Shown: piece after piece, positions 34,086-44,351 of the stretch
Layout: every line of letters begins with the position of its first letter
How positions within the stretch are numbered: the first letter of the stretch is position 1
Source: Vibrio lentus
GTDB taxonomy: Bacteria; Pseudomonadota; Gammaproteobacteria; Enterobacterales; Vibrionaceae
Direction: 5' to 3'
Length of the DNA: 64,000 nucleotides
NCBI RefSeq assembly: GCF_030409755.1
Contig: NZ_JAUFQE010000001.1
Location: 930,001 to 994,000, forward strand
Notes under the pieces: model-generated
What the model saw: the letters and a program-made list of their open reading frames with translations, nothing else
Database searches by the model: none
Told to the model about the DNA's origin: nothing
Made by a program: the position numbers and the translations under genes

Positions 34086-34285
34086 CCACGTGTACAAGAT
34101 TGCTTCATCCGTGTTTGCCACTTGCCTCAACCGCCTTTAAACATCAATATTCACCCGTTTGTCACTCGTTTGAAAAAATAGTCTCGATCGTGAGATTATC
34201 CACTTTAATTTATGTCATCTTAAGTATATTGTTATTAGCAAGTAACAAGCATGTTATGCAGCACAATAATAATGAAGGAAGATAG

Positions 34286-34789
34286 ATGAGCAGTAACAAT
34301 AGCCGACAAGATGGTAAACGAGACGTTACTCTGCGTTTTTTAGCTGAACCCGGGGATGTGAACTTTGGTGGTAAAGTTCATGGTGGTGCAGTAATGAAAT
34401 GGGTCGATTTAGCGGCTTATGCTTGTTCTGCTGGATGGAGTGGTAAATATTGTATTACCGCTTACGCAGGTGGTATTCGATTCGTTGCGCCAATCCATGT
34501 AGGCAACCTTGTTGAAGTAAGCGCGAAGGTCATCTATACCGGTTCATCTTCCATGCACATCGCTATCGACGTTCAAGCTAGCGACCCTAAAGAACTCAAC
34601 AACCGCCTAACGACTCACTGTATCGTTATTATGGTCGCTGTTGATGAGAATGGTAACCCGACTAAGGTGCCAGAATGGGTACCAGAAACGCCAGAAGACA
34701 TTGAATTAAGAGATTCGGCTATTCGCCTGATGAACATGCGAAAGCAGATTGGTGAAGAGATGGAAGCGCACGTGAAGTACCTTAAATAA
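34286..34789 (+). CDS. Hotdog-fold acyl-CoA thioesterase
   Basis: A 167-residue protein of the acyl-CoA hydrolase (YciA/BFIT-like) hotdog family. Family blocks are NFGGKVHGGAVMKWVDLAAY, GIRFVAPIHVGNLVEV and STMHIAIDV-like SSSMHIAIDVQA. It would cleave acyl-CoA thioesters in the cytoplasm. The ATG follows AAGGAAGATAG, a strong ribosome site. It stands alone, with a terminator downstream. Chain-length preference cannot be judged. Confidence 0.87.
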   Translation: MSSNNSRQDGKRDVTLRFLAEPGDVNFGGKVHGGAVMKWVDLAAYACSAGWSGKYCITAYAGGIRFVAPIHVGNLVEVSAKVIYTGSSSMHIAIDVQASDPKELNNRLTTHCIVIMVAVDENGNPTKVPEWVPETPEDIELRDSAIRLMNMRKQIGEEMEAHVKYLK

Positions 34790-34826
34790 GGTCAATCGCT
34801 AGCCCTAACCTACAAAACCTAATTAC

Positions 34827-34857
34827 GATGCCAAGCACATGCTTGGCATTTGTTTAT
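34827..34857 (+). terminator. Rho-independent terminator after the thioesterase gene
   Basis: ATGCCAAGC and GCTTGGCAT form a 9-bp stem with a 4-base loop, followed by TTGTTTA. Confidence 0.85.
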
Positions 34858-35089
34858 CTAACTCAGATCCCCTATACAAACTCTCACAGACAAACCCGCG
34901 TCTTAACCAATACTGCTTATCTCAATACTACTTATGTCAACAAGGCTTATATAGCGTGATACTCAGCCAAGGGTTGAAATGAACCTGCTGTTGTTGAGCG
35001 ATTTGCTCGAACTGTAATAAAGTCGTCATTTAGCTCTGATTAAATACCGCCAATCATAATGGATGTATTTGAATTTCCCGGAGCTACTC

Positions 35090-35335
35090 TTGAGCGTCAC
35101 ACGCACCACACTTAGCGAATCTACACTGAACAACCTCAAGGCAGTTGAGTACCAATGGGTCAGAACATTGTACGTAGAAGGTTACGATAGCAATGAAATT
35201 AACCACTATATCCAGACTTGTTTTGGCGGGGACAACACGTTTGCGGATCTCTTTCGCCGTGTCGCACTCGATCAAGAAAGCATCTATGTGTTGTTGCAAC
35301 ACTTGGGCTGTGCTCCCTCAAGCAAAGAGTTCTAG
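35090..35335 (+). CDS. Small hypothetical protein
   Basis: An 81-residue acidic protein with no signal peptide or membrane segment; it seems helical (ESTLNNLKAVEYQWVRTLYV, then ESIYVLLQHLGCAP). I prefer a TTG start at 35090 because GGAG lies seven bases before it; an ATG at 35063 in the same frame would give 90 residues but has no ribosome site. I do not recognise a family. Regular codon use and a sensible length support it as a real gene, but this is modest evidence. Confidence 0.5.
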   Translation: MSVTRTTLSESTLNNLKAVEYQWVRTLYVEGYDSNEINHYIQTCFGGDNTFADLFRRVALDQESIYVLLQHLGCAPSSKEF

Positions 35336-35366
35336 CTTTTATAGTTCATCGCTAGTCGTTCATAGG

Positions 35367-35432
35367 TCCTAACTGATCATAGTTCCTAACTGATCATTAG
35401 TCCTAGCGAATCATTTTCCTAACTAATCACAG
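35367..35432. repeat. Degenerate 16-17 bp tandem array
   Basis: Four units begin with TCCT at 35367, 35384, 35401 and 35417: TCCTAACTGATCATAGT, TCCTAACTGATCATTAG, TCCTAGCGAATCATTT and TCCTAACTAATCACAG. Unit length is not a multiple of three and the array is not coding. Confidence 0.75.
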
Positions 35433-35821
35433 CTATCTGCATCTAGCTTGAATCAGCGGCCGATATCAACCGTTAGTCATTCAATACTTCTCCACCCCAT
35501 TCCATAAGTCAGGGATATAGCTCCCTGCAATTCACAGCCACCTACTGCCTCTATATACATTTTCTCTGTAACTTCTGTATTTGTTGCACGCAAATCATTG
35601 AAGTATCACGCATTGGATTATTAGCAATATATCAATAGACCAACAGCCCTTTATACTGAGTGTCTGATTTGTGAGACTCGTTCATGTCTTCAAGTAAGAA
35701 AAATGAGACAGGTGAGATTCGGGAGAGAAATGATTCGAAGCTTTAATGGCTAAAGCAGCTATAAGCACAAAAATTGACAGATAAAACAAAGACCAAATAG
35801 AAAGCAAAAAGTAGCAGGCAT

Positions 35822-35850
35822 AAAAAAACCCAAGTAAATACCTGGGTTAG
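35822..35850 (-). terminator. Terminator of the malEFG operon
   Basis: On the minus strand AACCCAGG pairs with CTTGGGTT (one G-T wobble) around a 6-base loop and is followed by TTTTTATG. It lies about 175 bases past the malG stop. Confidence 0.75.
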
Positions 35851-35978
35851 AGTTACAAAAACCACTAATCATTAATAGCGTAAGGAACCTGATTAATAGC
35901 CAGCTATGCGTAACCTGAGGGTTATTTTTATTACTGATCGGCGGCCAAACCAAATGATGTAATAAAAATGCCAATACA

Positions 35979-36010
35979 GAGCGACCTATAAGGTCGCTCT
36001 TTGTCTTTCT
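35979..36010 (+). terminator. Hairpin with T-tail near the end of malG
   Basis: AGAGCGACCT and AGGTCGCTCT form a 10-bp stem over a 3-base loop, followed by TTGTCTTTCTT on the plus strand. No plus-strand gene precedes it closely, so it may end an unannotated transcript or limit antisense reading into malG. It could also stabilise the mal mRNA 3' end. Confidence 0.6.
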
Positions 36011-36023
36011 TATAGGGTACAGC

Positions 36024-36914
36024 TTATCCTTTTACACCACCTGCCGTCAAACCGCCAACTAACCAACGTTGAGCAAGTAAGAACACGATAGTAATCGGAA
36101 GTGCTGAAAGTACAGCCGCTGCCGCAAAGTCACCCCATAGGTAGTTCTGAGGGTATAGGTATTGCTGCATACCTACCGCTAGCGTGTAAGAGTTCACATC
36201 GGTTAGCAGGATAGACGCTACAGGCACTTCACCCACTGTTGCGATGAACGAAAGAATAAACACAACCGCTAGAATTGGCACAGACAATGGCAGTAGAACC
36301 AGTCTGAATGCTTGCCAAGGCGTTGCACCATCAAGTGCAGCCGCTTCTTCCAATGAGTTATCAATCGTTTCAAAGTAGCCTTTAATCGTCCATACGTGCA
36401 GTGCGATACCGCCCAAGTACGAGAAGATCAGACCGCCATGCGTGTTCAAGCCTAAGAACGGAATGTATTGACCAAGTTTGTCGAACAGCGCGTAGATAGC
36501 CACAAGAGCAAGTACCGCTGGGAACATTTGGAAAATCATCATCGCTTTCAGAATAGTTTCTTTACCTTTGAAGCGCATACGAGCAAATGCGTAAGCCGAT
36601 GTCGTTGACAATGCCACGATTAAAATCGATGTAACACCCGCCACTTTGATCGAGTTCCATAACCAAGTCAGTACTGGAAACGGAGGTGGTGTCACCGAGC
36701 CGTCAGCATTCGTTACCGACATACCAAGAGCCAGTTTCCAGTGCTCCAGTGATGGATTATCAGGAATCAAACTACCTGTTGCGAAGTTACCTTCACGGAA
36801 CGAGATCGCGATGATCATTAGTAGTGGGAAGATAATCATTGCCAAGAAGCACCACAACACTGCATGCGTTGCCCATACTCGGTATTTAAGGCCTTTACCT
36901 TGTACCATAGCCAT
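36024..36914 (-). CDS. malG: Maltose/maltodextrin ABC permease MalG
   Basis: A 296-residue inner-membrane permease, the same length as E. coli MalG. Six hydrophobic segments are visible, and the cytoplasmic EAA loop reads [20 protein letters not shown], which docks with MalK. The C-terminus [10 protein letters not shown] matches the conserved MalG end. With MalF it forms the maltose channel. It is the last gene of malEFG, 11 bases after malF. Confidence 0.96.
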   Translation of the reverse strand: MAMVQGKGLKYRVWATHAVLWCFLAMIIFPLLMIIAISFREGNFATGSLIPDNPSLEHWKLALGMSVTNADGSVTPPPFPVLTWLWNSIKVAGVTSILIVALSTTSAYAFARMRFKGKETILKAMMIFQMFPAVLALVAIYALFDKLGQYIPFLGLNTHGGLIFSYLGGIALHVWTIKGYFETIDNSLEEAAALDGATPWQAFRLVLLPLSVPILAVVFILSFIATVGEVPVASILLTDVNSYTLAVGMQQYLYPQNYLWGDFAAAAVLSALPITIVFLLAQRWLVGGLTAGGVKG

Positions 36915-36925
36915 TGTCGTGCTCC

Positions 36926-38497
36926 TTAATCTTGAGACAGTTTAGTGAAACGAAGGTTTAGTAACGCAAGTCCACCAACCAATAGGAAAATAAGCGTTGC
37001 GATTGCACTTGCTAGACCAAAGTCTTGACCGCCGCCGCCTTCGAATGCGATTCGGTAGGTGTAGCTTACAAGCAAATCTGTGTAACCCGCAGGCTCTGAG
37101 GTGCCAATCATGTTCGGGCCACCGTTCGTCAATAGTTGAATCATTACAAAGTTATTGAAGTTAAAGGCAAACGCTGCAATCAATAGCGGTGTAAGCGGCT
37201 TAATCATCAATGGGAATGTAATACGCTTGAAGTTATCAAGGAAGTTCGCACCATCAATCGCTGACGCTTCGTACAAATCATCAGGAATCGCTTTAAGCAG
37301 ACCCATACATAGAATCATCATGTAAGGGAAACCTAGCCACGTGTTAACCATCAACACCATGGTTTTCGCAAGAATTGGGTCAGAGAACCAGTTCGGGCTT
37401 AAGCCGAAGATATTCTCAAGCACCATGTTGATCTCACCAAAGCTCTGGTTGAATAGACCTTTAAAGATAAGAATCGAGATGAACGCGGGTACTGCGTAAG
37501 GCAGAATCAGTAGTACACGGTAGATTGAACGACCTTTTAGCTCTTCCCATTGCACGATATTTGCCAGTACAAGCCCGATAACAAGTGTGAACGCTACGGT
37601 ACATACCGAGAAGATCACCGTCCAAATAAAGATGCTGATGAATGGTTCTTTAATACCATCATCTTTCCAAACACGTTCAAAGTTATGTGTGCCAATGTTA
37701 ACCACAAAGCCCGGAGAGATGGTGTTACCAGTAAACTCACCATTGGCATCGACAGGTTGATAGAAACCCTCTTCCATGTTTGGCTTGAGAACTTCACCCG
37801 TTTCATTGTTGATTAACGTTTCGTCATCATCTTGAAGCGTGTAAAGCGGAGCAACAGAAGCAAACTTACGTAAGCCACTCATGCGGATGTCGTCACCGTT
37901 AGGCAGATGGAAATCAACCGCATTGATCGCTGCACGGTTTTGGATGATCGCTTTGATCTTCTCTTTCTCACCTTGTGCAGACTCAATTGCAGATAGGTCC
38001 ATCTCTGTTGCACTCATATCTTCAAAAGAAAATACGTCTGTTGCTAAAAGCTGGTCGCCATCTTTAACAACGATCTGGTGACCGTCATCAGTCTTGTACA
38101 AAGTAAATGGGTAGCTCTCACCGCTTTGAAAAGAACGGTCTAAAAGAACCGTTTGAGTACGCTCAAGAGACAGTTGGTTTTTTGCGCTGTAGTTAGTGAA
38201 CGCAAGCCCTACGGTATAAGCCAATGGGAAAAGAATGAACAAGATCATTCCGGCAATACCAGGGTAAATATAACGGTGGGCGTAAGTTTTCTTACTACCA
38301 AAAATGTAAAGTGCCAAAGCCGTTAAAATCACAGTAAGCAGCGCAAAAGCGAGCTCACCGCGTGAATACATTAGAATTGTAGCGTAGCCGTTAATTAAGC
38401 CAACGCTACCAAGCAACCCCCATTTGATGAAGACGCTTTTACTGCCTGGAAGGCTTGATGGTGCTGGGATAGCATCTGTACCTTGAACTGACTGCAT
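36926..38497 (-). CDS. malF: Maltose/maltodextrin ABC permease MalF
   Basis: A 523-residue permease. N-terminal helices are followed by the large periplasmic P2 domain typical of MalF (about residues 95-275), then the core membrane domain with the EAA motif [20 protein letters not shown]. It forms the transport path with MalG and contacts MalE in the periplasm. It sits between malE (81 bases upstream) and malG on one transcript. Confidence 0.95.
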   Translation of the reverse strand: MQSVQGTDAIPAPSSLPGSKSVFIKWGLLGSVGLINGYATILMYSRGELAFALLTVILTALALYIFGSKKTYAHRYIYPGIAGMILFILFPLAYTVGLAFTNYSAKNQLSLERTQTVLLDRSFQSGESYPFTLYKTDDGHQIVVKDGDQLLATDVFSFEDMSATEMDLSAIESAQGEKEKIKAIIQNRAAINAVDFHLPNGDDIRMSGLRKFASVAPLYTLQDDDETLINNETGEVLKPNMEEGFYQPVDANGEFTGNTISPGFVVNIGTHNFERVWKDDGIKEPFISIFIWTVIFSVCTVAFTLVIGLVLANIVQWEELKGRSIYRVLLILPYAVPAFISILIFKGLFNQSFGEINMVLENIFGLSPNWFSDPILAKTMVLMVNTWLGFPYMMILCMGLLKAIPDDLYEASAIDGANFLDNFKRITFPLMIKPLTPLLIAAFAFNFNNFVMIQLLTNGGPNMIGTSEPAGYTDLLVSYTYRIAFEGGGGQDFGLASAIATLIFLLVGGLALLNLRFTKLSQD

Positions 38498-38578
38498 AGA
38501 GGAACCTGCTAGCGATATAGATAAAAAATAGAAAAGTAAGGAGAGGTTACCCTCTCCTTAAAAGGTAGTGCTTGGTTG

Positions 38579-39763
38579 TTACTTAGTCATGCGACCTTCA
38601 GCAGCTTTTAGTGCTTGGTCTACTGTTTGACGGCCGTCAACTACGTTGCCGATCGCTTCTTCCATGCTGTACCAGAACGTTGTGAACTGAGGGATGTTAG
38701 GCATGATTTCGCCGTTCATCGCGTTGTCCATTGTTGCTGCAATACGAGTGTCGCTGTCTAGTTGACGTTGGAAAGAGTTAAGAGCAACAGCGCCTAGTGG
38801 CTTGTCGTCATTCAGGCTCTTCATGCCTTCGTCTGTTAGTAGGTAGTTTTCCATGAACTCAACAGCTAGGTCGCGGTTTGGAGAAGCAGTGCTGATACCA
38901 CCAGCCCATACACCAACGAAAGGCTTAGACGCTTTACCGTTGAACTTAGGTAGCGTTGTTACGCCGTAGTCAACGCCCGCTTTCTCGATGTTTGCCCAGC
39001 CCCAAGGACCGTTGATTGTCATTGCAACGTTACCCGCAACGAATTCAGACTCAGCAACTGAGTAATCCATGTCTGCAGAGATAACTTTGTCTTGTACCAT
39101 TTTCTCGATGAAACCTAGAGACTTCTGAACACCTTCAGACGCTACGCCCGCATCTTTAATGTCGTAACCTTCAGCAGTTTGTTTGAATGCGTAACCGCCG
39201 TCAGCTGCAAGTAGAGGCCATGTGAAGTAAGCGCCGCCACGTAGAGGCCACATGATCGCTTTCTTGCCGTCTTTTTGAAGCTCAGCGTTAAGTGCTGGGA
39301 TTTCTTCCCAAGACTTAGGTGGGTTAGGAACAAGTGCTTTGTTGTAGATAAGAGAAACTGACTCAACCGCTACTGGGTAAGCGATTGTTTTACCTTCGTA
39401 AGAAACAGCGTCCCATGCGAAGTCTACGATACCTTCTTTAGTTTCTTTAGAAGGTTTGATATCAACAAGAAGACCGGCTTCCGCAAAACCACCAAAACGG
39501 TCGTGTGCGTAGAAAATCATATCTGGGCCATCGCCAGCTGCTGCAACTTGAGAGAACTTCTCTTCTAGTTTGTCAGGGAAAGCGACTGTTACTTTAACAC
39601 CAGTGTCTTCTTCGAAGCGTTTACCTACTTCAGCCATGCCTTCATAAGCTTTGTCACCACCAACCCAGATTGTTAGTTGTCCTTCTTCGATAGCAGCATT
39701 TGCACCAAAAGAACCCAGAGCAACTAATGTTCCTAGAGCTACAGCGCTTAGAGCGTTTTTCAT
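38579..39763 (-). CDS. malE: Maltose/maltodextrin-binding protein MalE
   Basis: A 394-residue periplasmic binding protein. Signal peptide [20 protein letters not shown] ends near ANA. The mature start [20 protein letters not shown] matches the E. coli MBP [21 protein letters not shown] pattern. [21 protein letters not shown] is also typical. I chose the ATG at 39763, after AAGGATATTCAC; a longer frame to 39799 adds a charged leader before the signal peptide. It is the first gene of malEFG and is divergent from malK. Confidence 0.96.
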   Translation of the reverse strand: MKNALSAVALGTLVALGSFGANAAIEEGQLTIWVGGDKAYEGMAEVGKRFEEDTGVKVTVAFPDKLEEKFSQVAAAGDGPDMIFYAHDRFGGFAEAGLLVDIKPSKETKEGIVDFAWDAVSYEGKTIAYPVAVESVSLIYNKALVPNPPKSWEEIPALNAELQKDGKKAIMWPLRGGAYFTWPLLAADGGYAFKQTAEGYDIKDAGVASEGVQKSLGFIEKMVQDKVISADMDYSVAESEFVAGNVAMTINGPWGWANIEKAGVDYGVTTLPKFNGKASKPFVGVWAGGISTASPNRDLAVEFMENYLLTDEGMKSLNDDKPLGAVALNSFQRQLDSDTRIAATMDNAMNGEIMPNIPQFTTFWYSMEEAIGNVVDGRQTVDQALKAAEGRMTK

Positions 39764-39949
39764 GTGAATATCCTTTTTATATTTATACGTAGGGCACATC
39801 TACCAAGACGAGCCAGTTTTCAGGGCTTATGATCTGAGAAAATAGGCTCTAACTCATCATCCTAGCCACTACGCCCTAGCTATTATGGCTTAATTTCGTG
39901 ATCGCCATCCGGTCAGATTAGAGACTAAAATCACAAAATGCATACTCAT

Positions 39950-39965
39950 CGTGATCAACATCACC
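39950..39965. promoter_or_regulatory. Candidate CRP site
   Basis: CGTGATCAACATCACC matches the TGTGA-N6-TCACA consensus with one mismatch in each arm and the correct 6-base spacer. Maltose operons are CRP-activated in enterobacteria and Vibrio. Confidence 0.6.
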
Positions 39966-40022
39966 GTTATGGGGTGGATTTATTTGAACTGGATCGCCAA
40001 TTATTAATAACCCCATTTATCT

Positions 40023-40069
40023 ACTCCTCCCCTACTACTCCCCCTCGTTAAATTTTCATTGGGAGGATG
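40023..40069. promoter_or_regulatory. Candidate MalT boxes
   Basis: On the minus strand GGGGAGGAGT (40023-40032) matches the MalT consensus GGGGAKGAGG at 9 of 10 positions, and a weaker GGGGAGTAGT lies just upstream on that strand. On the plus strand TGGGAGGATG (40060-40069) matches at about 8 positions. The spacing and number resemble MalT-bound regions. Confidence 0.5.
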
Positions 40070-40427
40070 TACCATTGCGCCAATTCACCGAAACTGCATT
40101 CATCCAAGAGTGGATAGTAAGAACCCTTTACCAGCGAATGTTATGCGTTGAAGCATTGTTCATTTAGTTGGCTTCACTGCCCGCTGTTGTCTTTATTAAG
40201 CATCGAGCTAAATCTGTGATTGAATCACGGGGGAGATTTAGCTGGATGTGGGGGAAATAGGCACCAGTTTGGCTATGACGGGTGGGCTTGGTTAAAGAAT
40301 CCAAGTCTCACCCACTTTTTTCTTACTCATTCAATACTTACCAATTCCTACAGTTACTGCTGACCCAAAAATTTCTTATAATGATAAGCAGTAAAACTTA
40401 AAATTTGATCGATCGAGGACTAGCTAG

Positions 40428-41540
40428 ATGGCGAGTGTCACGTTAAAAAACGTTTATAAATCATATGGTGATGTACAGATTTCTAAGGACGTAACCTTAG
40501 ACATCAACGAAGGTGAGTTCGTAGTATTCGTTGGACCATCAGGTTGTGGTAAATCGACGCTATTACGCTGTATCGCAGGTCTAGAAGACATTACGTCTGG
40601 TGATTTGTACATTGGCGACCAACGCATGAATGACGTTGAGCCTTCAAAGCGTGGCGTAGGTATGGTATTCCAATCTTACGCGCTTTACCCTCACCTTAAC
40701 CTTTACGACAACATGTCTTTCGGCCTGAAGCTAGCGAACGCTAACAAAGCTGAAATTGATAAGCGTGTTGAACATGCTGCAGAAATCCTTCAGCTTGGTC
40801 ACCTTCTTGAGCGTCAGCCTAAAGCCCTATCTGGTGGTCAACGTCAACGTGTTGCTATCGGTCGTACTCTGGTTTCTCAACCAAACGTATTCCTACTTGA
40901 TGAGCCTCTATCTAACCTTGACGCTGCTTTGCGTGTTCAAATGCGTTCGCAAATCACTAAGCTACAGCGTCAACTTGGTTGCACCATGATCTACGTTACC
41001 CACGACCAAGTGGAAGCGATGACAATGGCCGATAAAATTGTTGTTCTTGATGGCGGTTACGTATCTCAAGTCGGTAAGCCGCTTGATCTTTACCACTACC
41101 CTCAGAACCGTTTCGTTGCTGGCTTTATTGGCTCGCCGAAGATGAACTTTATGTCGGTTCACATCGAGCAAGCTGAAGCAGAGCGCGTATTGGTACAACT
41201 TTCAAATGGCATGACTTTCTGGATCCCGGTAGATGGTACCACTGTCAATGCTGGTGACCGTATGTCTCTGGGTGTTCGTCCTGAGCACTTGTTGTCTGCT
41301 GACACGGGTGACGCGACGATTGAAGCTGAAGTGATGATGGTCGAGAAACTAGGTAACGAAACACAGGTTTACCTAAACCTCGAAAGTGCTGATGCTGATG
41401 TTATCTACCGTCAACCAGACACGTTGACGATTGAGTCTGGTGACAAGCTAGCGATTGGTATTCCTGCGCACCGTTGTCACTTGTTCCATAGCGATGGTCG
41501 AGCATGTCGTCGCTTGTACAAAGAGTACGGCACCGACTAA
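40428..41540 (+). CDS. malK: Maltose ABC transporter ATPase MalK
   Basis: A 370-residue ATPase, near the E. coli MalK length of 371. Walker [11 protein letters not shown]-loop [12 protein letters not shown], signature [15 protein letters not shown], Walker [13 protein letters not shown] and switch His in [11 protein letters not shown] are all intact. The C-terminal regulatory domain includes [10 protein letters not shown] and LGVRPEHLL, where MalT and EIIA-Glc act in E. coli. It is transcribed away from malEFG. No lamB follows, unlike enterobacteria. It is closed by a terminator at 41578. Confidence 0.96.
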   Translation: MASVTLKNVYKSYGDVQISKDVTLDINEGEFVVFVGPSGCGKSTLLRCIAGLEDITSGDLYIGDQRMNDVEPSKRGVGMVFQSYALYPHLNLYDNMSFGLKLANANKAEIDKRVEHAAEILQLGHLLERQPKALSGGQRQRVAIGRTLVSQPNVFLLDEPLSNLDAALRVQMRSQITKLQRQLGCTMIYVTHDQVEAMTMADKIVVLDGGYVSQVGKPLDLYHYPQNRFVAGFIGSPKMNFMSVHIEQAEAERVLVQLSNGMTFWIPVDGTTVNAGDRMSLGVRPEHLLSADTGDATIEAEVMMVEKLGNETQVYLNLESADADVIYRQPDTLTIESGDKLAIGIPAHRCHLFHSDGRACRRLYKEYGTD

Positions 41541-41577
41541 TCGGTTCGCCTTTTTAAGATATAACTTGCCCATATCG

Positions 41578-41609
41578 AATCCCTCTTACCAAGTAAGGGG
41601 GATTTTTTT
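41578..41609 (+). terminator. Rho-independent terminator after malK
   Basis: ATCCCTCTTAC and GTAAGGGGGAT pair (one G-T wobble) over a short CAA loop, followed by seven T residues. Confidence 0.88.
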
Positions 41610-41682
41610 GTTTAAAGGCGCCAACTACTTTCACTTTGATTGTTTAACTTTGCGCACAGCTCAGTTAGCTTTTCGCGCAGCA

Positions 41683-41713
41683 ATAAAAAAGGCCTAGCGG
41701 ATGCTAGACCTTT
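41683..41713 (-). terminator. Terminator of the small acidic protein gene
   Basis: On the minus strand AAAGGTCTAGC and GCTAGGCCTTT form a stem with one wobble and a 4-base loop, followed by a TTTATTG tail. It lies about 55 bases past the stop codon of the gene at 41770. Confidence 0.85.
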
Positions 41714-41769
41714 ATCTGTTTGTACTAAAAGCCACCCTATCTAACGATATAGATTAGCTCTACTGAAAC

Positions 41770-41970
41770 TTAGTGGATTGGCGTATCACTAGTTTTGTTG
41801 AACTGACCAAAATGCTTTTCTAACACTTCTGGTGTTAGTTTGCCTTCCGCTTCTAGTCGCTTAAATTCAGCAACGATCGCTTTTTGCTCTTCAATTGATG
41901 GCAGTTGTACTTCTGGCTCATCGCCCATCTCTTGAGTCATCTGCTCTAGTTCTTTTTCAAAATCGCTCAT
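41770..41970 (-). CDS. Small acidic protein of unknown function
   Basis: A 66-residue protein, strongly acidic at the N-terminal half (MSDFEKELEQMTQEMGDEPE) and helical throughout (IEEQKAIVAEFKRLEAEGKL). It has no signal or membrane segment, so it is cytoplasmic. The ATG is preceded by TAGGTAAGTATC, a fair ribosome site, and the gene has its own strong terminator, both of which support it as real. I do not know its function; a short regulatory or adaptor protein is possible. Confidence 0.75.
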   Translation of the reverse strand: MSDFEKELEQMTQEMGDEPEVQLPSIEEQKAIVAEFKRLEAEGKLTPEVLEKHFGQFNKTSDTPIH

Positions 41971-42094
41971 GATACTTACCTAAATATTAAACCTAATCAG
42001 ATTTTACTCATTTACGCTCTGTGATGCTAGAGCGATTAAGTGCAAAGCCCGAAACCAGATCAAGCTAAAGCCAGTTAGAAGAAAACAGGCCCGT

Positions 42095-42139
42095 AAATAA
42101 AAAGAGCTGGATTCACGATTAAATGAATCCAGCTCTTCA
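42095..42139 (-). terminator. Rho-independent terminator of the chemoreceptor gene
   Basis: AAGAGCTGGATTCA (42102-42115) and TGAATCCAGCTCTT (42124-42137) form a perfect 14-bp stem with an 8-base loop. On the minus strand it runs into TTTATTTACG. Confidence 0.92.
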
Positions 42140-42194
42140 TCAATGCCCCTTTCTAAGCCATGCTACAGCTTAAAGGATTTAAAGCTTAAAGAGA

Positions 42195-44111
42195 TTACAG
42201 CTTAAACGAGCCAACCATCTTATCTAGGCGAGAAGACAGGTCGCGAAGCTCTTGGCTTGCTTCAGCAAGTTGCTCGGCCGTACCTGTCGTCACTTCGTTG
42301 ATAGCGTTGATCTCTTCAATGTTCTGGTTAATGGTGTGAACTACGGTTGATTGCTCTTCCGTTGCGGTTGCCACTTGTGTGTTACGGTCAGTGATGTCAA
42401 CGATACGGTCTGAAATACCACCCAGTACGTCTACCGCTTCATCCGATGCTGATACGCCCTCAAGTGTAATCACTTTACCTGCACTCATTGCCGTTACCGC
42501 ATCTTTCGCATCGCTTTGCAGTTGGTTGATCATCTTCTGAATCTCTTCCGTTGAATCTGCTGTGCGGCTTGCAAGGTTACGAACTTCATCGGCTACCACA
42601 GCAAAGCCTCGGCCTTGTTCACCGGCACGTGCTGCTTCAATCGCTGCGTTCAGTGCGAGTAAGTTAGTTTGCTCAGAGATATCACGGATAACACCCAGAA
42701 TAGAGCCGATGTCTTGCGTTGTTGAAGCAAGCTGCTCCACCACTTGACCCGTGCTTTCAATATCTTGCGCTAAACGGCTGATCGCGTCTTTTGCTTTGTT
42801 TACCACAGAACGGCCCACTTCAGTATTGCCCGAAGCTTGAGTGGCTGTTTCTGCTGCTGTTGCCGCGTTTGATGCAATCTCACTGATGGTCATACCCATT
42901 TGATTAATCGCAGCCACCACTTGAAGGGTTTGATCTCGTTGCTCTTGGCTATTGTCGTGGGTGATGTGTGCTTTGTTAGAAACACTCTCTGCCGCCACTT
43001 GAAGCGCTTGGCTTGTTGAGCATACTTCTTTCATCGACTCGTGAATCTTTTCAATGAATCCGTTAAAGCCCTTTGAAAGCTGTGCGATTTCATCGTTGCC
43101 TTTGACTTCAATACGCTGCGCCAGGTCGCCATCGCCTTCGCCAAGGTCACCAAATCGCTTAGCCAGAAGTTTAATCGGTTGAGTGATACTGTTTGCTAGC
43201 ACTACGCCCATTAAGATAAAGACTAAAGCCACGATAGCCGTCATGATCAGCATCTTTTGTGCCGTCGCATCGAGCTCAGCAAACACTTCATCAGTTGGTA
43301 CCACACCAATAACGAACCAGTCCATTGACGACACATAAAGACTCGCGACGAATAGCTCTTGTCCTTGGCTTTCGGTGGTAATTAGGTTGAAACCCGACTT
43401 GTTCAACAGCTGGCTTGCTTGAGGGCCGTAAAGTTGTTGAAGTGACGAATCACTGCGTGAGCGCTCACGGTGAATTTGTACATCACCTTGGCTATCGGTC
43501 AAAAATACAAAGCCTGTATTTTCAATCTTGAAACCGTTCAGCAGGTTAACCATGTCATCCATCGATTTTGATAGACCTGACATCGCCAAACCAGAAGGCT
43601 GTTGGTAGTTGGCAAACATCTTCACTTCACCGTTGGCTTCTTGGAACATGCTCACCATAGTTGGCTGGCCTGACTGAGTAAAACCGAAAAACCAACCGTC
43701 TTGTTGTTGGTTAAGCTGACGTAAGAAACCATCTTGGTTCCAGTAGTAAGCTGTTTCACGGTTGGCAACCGACGCATCGTTTAACTGGTATTGGTTACGC
43801 ACGTTATTCAGTTGTTTAACTAGCTTATTCTCAATATCCGCATCACGTTCAGTCGAATCGATAGCGTCAGAAATGAATTCATTCGAAGCAATTTGCTCCG
43901 CTGCCAACAACAGCTGAGAGACTTCACGATCAATTTCACCGTTGATTCGCTCAAGCATTCCAGGAAGCTCGATATCAACCAATCGATGGCTCAATACATC
44001 TCTTGCTTGTTGTTGCGCCATCGCACCTACGATGACCGTAGAAGCCAGAACCGCAAAAGTAATTCCAAGTACAACCTTTTGCTTAATACTCAGAGAGTTA
44101 GTTTTCAACAT
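42195..44111 (-). CDS. Methyl-accepting chemotaxis protein
   Basis: A 638-residue chemoreceptor. It has an N-terminal membrane helix (about residues 10-30), a large periplasmic sensor that looks like a double-Cache domain ([19 protein letters not shown] strand, then [19 protein letters not shown]), a second helix ([20 protein letters not shown]), a HAMP domain, and a cytoplasmic signalling hairpin with [20 protein letters not shown] and [20 protein letters not shown]. The attractant is unknown. The ATG follows AAAGGTCCAAAT. It is a single gene with its own terminator. Confidence 0.93.
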   Translation of the reverse strand: MLKTNSLSIKQKVVLGITFAVLASTVIVGAMAQQQARDVLSHRLVDIELPGMLERINGEIDREVSQLLLAAEQIASNEFISDAIDSTERDADIENKLVKQLNNVRNQYQLNDASVANRETAYYWNQDGFLRQLNQQQDGWFFGFTQSGQPTMVSMFQEANGEVKMFANYQQPSGLAMSGLSKSMDDMVNLLNGFKIENTGFVFLTDSQGDVQIHRERSRSDSSLQQLYGPQASQLLNKSGFNLITTESQGQELFVASLYVSSMDWFVIGVVPTDEVFAELDATAQKMLIMTAIVALVFILMGVVLANSITQPIKLLAKRFGDLGEGDGDLAQRIEVKGNDEIAQLSKGFNGFIEKIHESMKEVCSTSQALQVAAESVSNKAHITHDNSQEQRDQTLQVVAAINQMGMTISEIASNAATAAETATQASGNTEVGRSVVNKAKDAISRLAQDIESTGQVVEQLASTTQDIGSILGVIRDISEQTNLLALNAAIEAARAGEQGRGFAVVADEVRNLASRTADSTEEIQKMINQLQSDAKDAVTAMSAGKVITLEGVSASDEAVDVLGGISDRIVDITDRNTQVATATEEQSTVVHTINQNIEEINAINEVTTGTAEQLAEASQELRDLSSRLDKMVGSFKL

Positions 44112-44351
44112 ATTTGGACCTTTAAAAAGAATCGCTCTTTATTTATGTACCCTGAACAGGACTTTTTAGTGCACTCCAATCAGCAATGCACAATCTGAGT
44201 TATGTATCGGCCAAAACCAATATAACTAGAGACTTTTCTCTCAAAAAACTGCAAATATGATGTAACGACTCAATCATTTTCTCTTGGGATAAAGATTATC
44301 GAGGTCAATATTACTGCCTCGCAGGCATTTGCTTGGGTTATTTAATGATGT

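Larger units (their letters stand above)
33860..34285. other. Intergenic region between OppA-like and thioesterase genes
   Basis: 426 bases. It holds a terminator (33994-34025), an imperfect direct repeat (34046-34085), and the presumed thioesterase promoter in the AT-rich part after 34190. An open frame at 34100-34285 has no signal, motif or ribosome site and was not annotated. Confidence 0.5.
35336..36023. other. Intergenic region downstream of malG with degenerate repeats
   Basis: 688 bases without a credible gene. It holds a short degenerate tandem array (35367-35432), a minus-strand terminator for the maltose operon (35822-35850), a weak plus-strand hairpin TAACC-TGAG-GGTTA with a T-tail (35911-35932), and a strong hairpin at 35979-36010. 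A small RNA ending at one of the plus-strand hairpins is possible but not shown. Confidence 0.5.
39764..40427. promoter_or_regulatory. malE-malK divergent control region
   Basis: A 664-base region without genes, holding the malEFG and malK promoters. It contains a CRP-like site (39950-39965), a cluster of MalT-like boxes (40023-40069), a CTGTGATTGAATCACGG inverted repeat at 40213-40229 with a 5-base spacing unlike CRP, and a TATAAT at 40377-40382, 45 bases before the malK ATG. The region is much longer than a simple divergent promoter needs, so extra sites are expected. Confidence 0.7.

Noticed and set aside
34100..34285. Small open frame before the thioesterase gene
   Set aside because: No ribosome site, no recognisable motif, and it overlaps the likely promoter of the thioesterase gene.
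40213..40229. Second CRP site CTGTGATTGAATCACGG
   Set aside because: The half-sites are separated by five bases, not six, so it does not fit the CRP consensus.
43893..44198. Plus-strand open frame opposite the chemoreceptor N-terminus
   Set aside because: Antisense to a well-supported gene; no motif or signal.
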